32,346 nt of DNA, taken from positions 1 through 32,346 of the forward strand of contig CASDRY010000135.1 in assembly GCA_949283235.1 (NCBI GenBank), written 5' to 3'. A program made the translations under genes and the position numbers. Each line of letters opens with the position of its first letter. Within the stretch, counting starts at the first letter, position 1. This document shows, one piece after another, positions 28,811 to 32,346 of the stretch. A model generated the notes under the pieces. It saw only the letters and a program-made list of their open reading frames with translations, searched no databases and was not told the DNA's origin. Origin of the DNA: an uncultured Spirochaetales bacterium (GTDB taxonomy: Bacteria > Spirochaetota > Spirochaetia > Sphaerochaetales > Sphaerochaetaceae).

Positions 28811-31459
28811 TTACTTGTTTTTCTTCATCGAACTCTGAATTGCTTTCTGAATCTCTACAATCGGGATAATCATGATTGCGATGATGAGTGCAATCACGAA
28901 TTCTGTAAACGATATGTGTGCGAATCCGAATGCGTTGTTCAGGAACGGAATATAGAGAACAGCGAGTGTCAGTACGAATGCTCCGACAAGTGTCCAGTAA
29001 AGGATCTTGTTATGTCCTCCAGTCTTGAAGAGAGACTTATCGAGCGAACGCATGTTGAATGAGTGGAAGAGCTCAGCCATCGATAGCGTGAGGAATGCCA
29101 TCGTCATGCCATCCTCGCTTGAGAGTCCGAAATGGAATGCGCCATTCTCGAAGATCTCTCCGATGATGTATGAGACAAGCGTTATGATAGCAAGGGCAGT
29201 TCCCTGAATAACACAGTTGACTCCAAGACCACCGGAGAAGAGCCCCTCCTTAGATGAGCGTGGCGGACGCTGCATTATATCCTTCTCGCCCTGTTCCATA
29301 CCAAGCCCGATTGCCGGGAATGCATCGGTAATGAGGTTAATCCAGAGAAGGTGAGTAGGCTGCAGAAGCGTTATACCCATCATTGAGGCAACGAATACAG
29401 CTATTACCTCTGCAAGGTTTGAGGAGAGGAGGAACTGAATAGCCTTCCTGATGTTGTCGTAGATCTTTCTTCCTTCCTCTACAGCAACAACAATCGTTGC
29501 GAAGTTATCATCTGCGAGAACCATGTCCGCTACATTCTTCGTAACATCGGTTCCGGTGATTCCCATTCCAACCCCGATATCGGCATTCTTGATTGATGGC
29601 GCATCATTGACTCCATCTCCTGTCATTGCCGTTATCATTCCTACCTGCTGCCAGCCCTTGACTATCCTTACCTTGTGCTCTGGCTGTACACGTGCATATA
29701 TCGAGTACTTCCTGATGTTCTTCTGGAATTCCTCATCGCTGAGTTTATCAAGCTCCGCTCCTGTTATCGCCTCGTCTCTGGACTTTACGATTCCAAGCTC
29801 CTTTCCGATTGCGACAGCAGTATCGATATGGTCTCCTGTTATCATAATCGGGCGGATTCCTGCACTGCGGCATTCCTTTATAGCATCCTTTACCTCAGGG
29901 CGGACCGGATCGATCATTCCTGTAAGCCCGAGGAAGACGAGGTCATGCTCAAGCGAGGCCGGGCTCTGATCGGAAGGAACCGAATCAAGCTTCTTCATCG
30001 CTCCTGCAAGAACCCTCAGAGCCTTGTCTGCGAAATCCTTGTTAGCTTTGAGAATCGCGCTTCTGTCCGCTTCCGTTATATCCCTGACAGTACCATTTTC
30101 ATAAATCTTGGTGCACTTTGAGAGAAGCACATCCGGTGCTCCCTTAGTGAACTGGATATAGCCGCCTTCCGGGTTTGTGTGGATTGTGCTCATCATCTTC
30201 CTTTCGGAGTCGAATGGAGCTTCTCCAACCCTCTTATATGAACCTGTCTCAAGGAAATCCTTGTTTATATCCATCGTCACTGCCCAGTTCACAAGAGCCG
30301 CCTCTGTAGGTTCTCCCTCAGCTTTCAGCTCGTTGTTGAGATGTGCATCTGAACAGAGAGCCATTGCCTCTGCAAGAAGCTTCTTGTCGTCTCCGAAGGA
30401 ATCAACAACTGTCATCTTGTTCTGGGTGAGGGTTCCTGTTTTATCAGAGCAGATAACCTCTGTGCATCCAAGAGTCTCTACAGCTGTGAGCTTCCTGATG
30501 ATTGCCTTCTTGCGGCTCATCTTGGTGACTCCGATGGAAAGAACAATCGTTACAACCGCGGCCAGGCCTTCAGGAATTGCAGCAACTGCAAGAGAAACTG
30601 CAATCATGAATGTATCCAGAACTCCCGCAAGGTGGATATCTCCCTCTATCGCCATTCTTATCAGGTTGACTGCGAACATGAATACACAGATTCCGAGGAC
30701 AAGCCATGTCAGGACCTTTGAAAGCTGATTAAGCTTCCTCTGCAGAGGTGTCTCGTTGTCTGCCGCATCTGAGAGCGCTGTGGCTATCTTGCCCATCTCC
30801 GTCTTCATTCCAGTTGAGACGACTACCGCTTCTCCTCTTCCGTATACGATGGTTGAGCCCATGTATACCATGTTCTTCCTGTCTCCGAGCGGAACCTCGG
30901 TGCCGCTGAGTGTGTCGGAAATCTTATCTACAGGGACTGATTCTCCTGTCAGTGCAGCTTCCTCTGCCTTCATCGAGGCGGAAAGAAGGATTCTGGCATC
31001 TGCCGGAACACTGTCTCCAGCCTCAAGCTCTATGATGTCTCCGGGGACAAGCTCCTCGCTCTCGACTGTGACTATCTGTCCGCCTCGTCTTACCTTGGAC
31101 TTGGCCTTTGACATCGACTGCAGTGCCTCAATTGCCTTCTCAGCTTTCGACTCCTGGACAACTCCGAGAACAGCATTGATGAGGACAACTATGAGGATGA
31201 TGATTGCATCAGACCACTCAGTCTCGCCAGATGCTGCTGATGTGATAACAGATAGTACAGCTGCTATCATGAGAATGATGAGCATCGGATCCGAGAGCTC
31301 CTCTAGGAACTTCTTGAAGACACTGTCTTTCTTCTTCTCCTCAAGCTTGTTCGGGCCATACTCAGTGAGTCTTTTCTTTGCTTCCTCGGTTCCAAGTCCT
31401 TCTCTGGACGAACCGAGCGACGATATTACATCGTCTTGTGATTGCAGGTATTCTTTCAT
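28811..31459 (-). CDS. P-type calcium-transporting ATPase (P2A, SERCA/PMR1-like)
   Basis: An 882-residue cation pump. It has the actuator motif TGES, the membrane helix 4 motif PEGLAAVVTIVLS, the phosphorylation site DKTGTLT near residue 337, KGAPD for nucleotide binding, and MTGDGVNDAPS in the hinge. NLITD in helix 6 is shared by Ca2+ pumps. PEGLA has Ala where SERCA has Pro after the Leu; E of the PEGL is kept. This supports Ca2+ export, with Mn2+ possible. The start at 31459 follows a CAGGAG by about 8 nt. It is alone in its unit, convergent with the nitroreductase and divergent from the YhcH-like gene. Confidence 0.93.
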   Translation of the reverse strand: MKEYLQSQDDVISSLGSSREGLGTEEAKKRLTEYGPNKLEEKKKDSVFKKFLEELSDPMLIILMIAAVLSVITSAASGETEWSDAIIILIVVLINAVLGVVQESKAEKAIEALQSMSKAKSKVRRGGQIVTVESEELVPGDIIELEAGDSVPADARILLSASMKAEEAALTGESVPVDKISDTLSGTEVPLGDRKNMVYMGSTIVYGRGEAVVVSTGMKTEMGKIATALSDAADNETPLQRKLNQLSKVLTWLVLGICVFMFAVNLIRMAIEGDIHLAGVLDTFMIAVSLAVAAIPEGLAAVVTIVLSIGVTKMSRKKAIIRKLTAVETLGCTEVICSDKTGTLTQNKMTVVDSFGDDKKLLAEAMALCSDAHLNNELKAEGEPTEAALVNWAVTMDINKDFLETGSYKRVGEAPFDSERKMMSTIHTNPEGGYIQFTKGAPDVLLSKCTKIYENGTVRDITEADRSAILKANKDFADKALRVLAGAMKKLDSVPSDQSPASLEHDLVFLGLTGMIDPVRPEVKDAIKECRSAGIRPIMITGDHIDTAVAIGKELGIVKSRDEAITGAELDKLSDEEFQKNIRKYSIYARVQPEHKVRIVKGWQQVGMITAMTGDGVNDAPSIKNADIGVGMGITGTDVTKNVADMVLADDNFATIVVAVEEGRKIYDNIRKAIQFLLSSNLAEVIAVFVASMMGITLLQPTHLLWINLITDAFPAIGLGMEQGEKDIMQRPPRSSKEGLFSGGLGVNCVIQGTALAIITLVSYIIGEIFENGAFHFGLSSEDGMTMAFLTLSMAELFHSFNMRSLDKSLFKTGGHNKILYWTLVGAFVLTLAVLYIPFLNNAFGFAHISFTEFVIALIIAIMIIPIVEIQKAIQSSMKKNK

Positions 31460-31491
31460 TCAAACACTCCTGAAAAAGAACTAACGCTGAA

Positions 31492-31521
31492 AGGATAGCA
31501 TCATATTCATTCATTGGTTAA
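31492..31521 (-). promoter_or_regulatory. Promoter for the Ca2+-ATPase gene
   Basis: On the reverse strand TTAACC, 18 bp, TATCCT preceded by TGC (extended -10). Predicted start is about 25 nt before ATG 31459, so the mRNA has a leader carrying CAGGAG. Confidence 0.4.
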
Positions 31522-31527
31522 GAGGCA

Positions 31528-31556
31528 ATGACGCTCCCTTCCTTTTCTGCTATACT
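31528..31556 (+). promoter_or_regulatory. Promoter for the YhcH-like gene and ispG
   Basis: ATGACG, 17 bp, TGCTATACT (extended -10, TATACT 31551-31556), then 6 nt to ATG 31563. No ribosome-binding site lies between, so the transcript is predicted to be leaderless. Confidence 0.55.
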
Positions 31557-31562
31557 TTCAGC

Positions 31563-31895
31563 ATGGTCATAGATGATGTCCGGAATCTGTCAGCGTATAA
31601 GGCACTTGACGATGCCCTCTCCCAGATTGCAGAGGCCGAGTGTATGGAAGTACCTGCATTCCGGAGTTTCCAGAGAAATCCTAAGAACACAGTCGTATTC
31701 ACCGTTGAGAAGGGGAGTATCACGGTATCTACATCATGGAGGGAAAGTCCTGATTCACTGGAAGCTCTTGCAGCTGCCCATGTCGTGAAAGGAAATTTTG
31801 TGCTATTCCTTCCAGGTGAAGCTTATCTTGTTAAGCTTGATAATGAGGATACGGAAGCCACTATGAGAGTGCTGGAGAGCTACAATGGAAGCTAG
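31563..31895 (+). CDS. Small YhcH/YjgK (DUF386)-like protein
   Basis: A 110-residue protein. The string VKGNFVLFLPGEAYLVKL resembles the 'F.IFFPGE.H.P' strand of the YhcH/YjgK/YiaL beta-sandwich family, which is linked to sialic acid or sugar metabolism. It is shorter than the ~150 residues of those proteins and the metal His after PGE is replaced by Ala-Tyr, so it may be a remote or inactive relative. The family call is tentative. It overlaps ispG by 11 bp, so the two are translated together. Its start is supported by TGCTATACT 6 nt upstream. Confidence 0.5.
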   Translation: MVIDDVRNLSAYKALDDALSQIAEAECMEVPAFRSFQRNPKNTVVFTVEKGSITVSTSWRESPDSLEALAAAHVVKGNFVLFLPGEAYLVKLDNEDTEATMRVLESYNGS

Positions 31896-32346
31896 GGTAG
31901 GTTCTCTCCTTATAGGGAAAGGCCATCCTATAAGCGTTCAGACCATGTTTGATTCATCACTGCAGAGTGTTGACCCATCCGCTGTTGTGGAGAAGATTTC
32001 AGAACTCCATAGCCTTGGTTGCGATCTTATCAGATTCAGCTTTGTAAATGAGGACGATGCCGCTCCGTTTTCATATATTGCATCCCATTCTGTAATACCT
32101 GTTGTCGCTGATATCCACTTCGACTACAAGATGGCTCTCCTTGCTATTAAGAGCGGTGCTGATAAAATCAGGATAAATCCAGGGAATATCGGGGAGAAAT
32201 GGAAGACAGAGGAAGTCGTAAAAGCTGCAAAGGACAATGGTACGGCAATCAGGATAGGTCTCAATTCAGGGTCCCTTCCAAAGGGAAGGGAGGGAATAAG
32301 TGTACCAGAACTTATGAAAGAAAGCGCGCTGGAGTATCTTGACTGG
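31885..32346 (+). CDS. ispG: 4-hydroxy-3-methylbut-2-en-1-yl diphosphate synthase, N-terminal part
   Basis: The first 154 codons of IspG (GcpE), open to the window edge. This [4Fe-4S] enzyme converts MEcPP to HMBPP late in the MEP pathway. The TIM-barrel start is clear: GHPISVQTMFDSS, then CDLIRFSF, PVVADIHFDYKMALLAI, DKIRINPGNIG and AIRIGLNSGSL. The Cys ligands of the cluster lie in the missing C-terminal part. The ATG 31885 is inside the end of the YhcH-like gene, with GGAGAG 6-7 nt before it. Confidence 0.95.
   Translation, partial: MEARVGSLLIGKGHPISVQTMFDSSLQSVDPSAVVEKISELHSLGCDLIRFSFVNEDDAAPFSYIASHSVIPVVADIHFDYKMALLAIKSGADKIRINPGNIGEKWKTEEVVKAAKDNGTAIRIGLNSGSLPKGREGISVPELMKESALEYLDW

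Noticed and set aside
30756..31484. A 242-codon open frame on the + strand, Ser-rich
   Set aside because: It is the antisense shadow of the Ca2+-ATPase gene, which has all catalytic motifs. The composition (S, T, A runs) is typical for a reverse-strand artefact.

Overview
The window looks like chromosomal DNA of a spirochaete (Spirochaetota), probably a host-associated relative of Treponema or Sphaerochaeta. Two gene orders suggest this: rpsF-ssb-rpsR-(DUF2232 membrane protein)-rplI-dnaB on the + strand, and rpsB-tsf-frr-uppS-cdsA-dxr-rseP on the - strand. From memory, both resemble the Treponema pallidum layout. The many lipoprotein signal peptides and an outer-membrane beta-barrel fit a diderm. 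The species call is inference; no database was searched.

Layout. Positions 1-1530: a partial membrane-anchored alpha/beta hydrolase diverges from a metallo-beta-lactamase-fold hydrolase, followed by a CAU tRNA with a clear terminator. 1530-1828: an AT-rich gap. 1829-4130: a NAT_N/GNAT_C acyltransferase-like gene converges on a GNAT-FAH gene pair. 4221-9689: metG with a CsoR-fold gene, murD, a 29-residue ribosomal-type protein (mS38/COX24 family) with its own promoter and terminator, and a TatD-tcdA pair. 9721-10686: a lipoprotein. 10826-15053: the rpsF...rplI operon with a structured leader, then dnaB under its own promoter. 15038-21249: the seven-gene rpsB...rseP operon. 21460-23399: a lipoprotein/beta-barrel pair. 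23468-26734: an AT-richer accessory stretch with a large lipoprotein, whose ribosome-binding site sits in a hairpin, and a DUF4143 ATPase behind three repeats spaced exactly 33 bp. 26766-32346: brnQ, a 45-codon ORF plus nitroreductase, a Ca2+-type P-ATPase, a YhcH-like gene and the start of ispG.

The strongest unexpected signal is a promoter habit. At about ten transcription-unit starts a TATAAT-like hexamer lies 6-7 nt before the start codon and no well-placed Shine-Dalgarno is present. Several also have a -35 element at 17 bp. This predicts leaderless mRNAs. Ribosomal operons and genes inside operons instead have strong GGAGG sites. The rule corrects several start codons (metG 4221, murD GTG 7995, the GNAT gene GTG 4130). 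Genes that look metabolically linked are dxr and ispG (MEP isoprenoid pathway), uppS (lipid carrier for the wall) and murD (wall precursor). No defence island, CRISPR array, IS element or prophage was seen.
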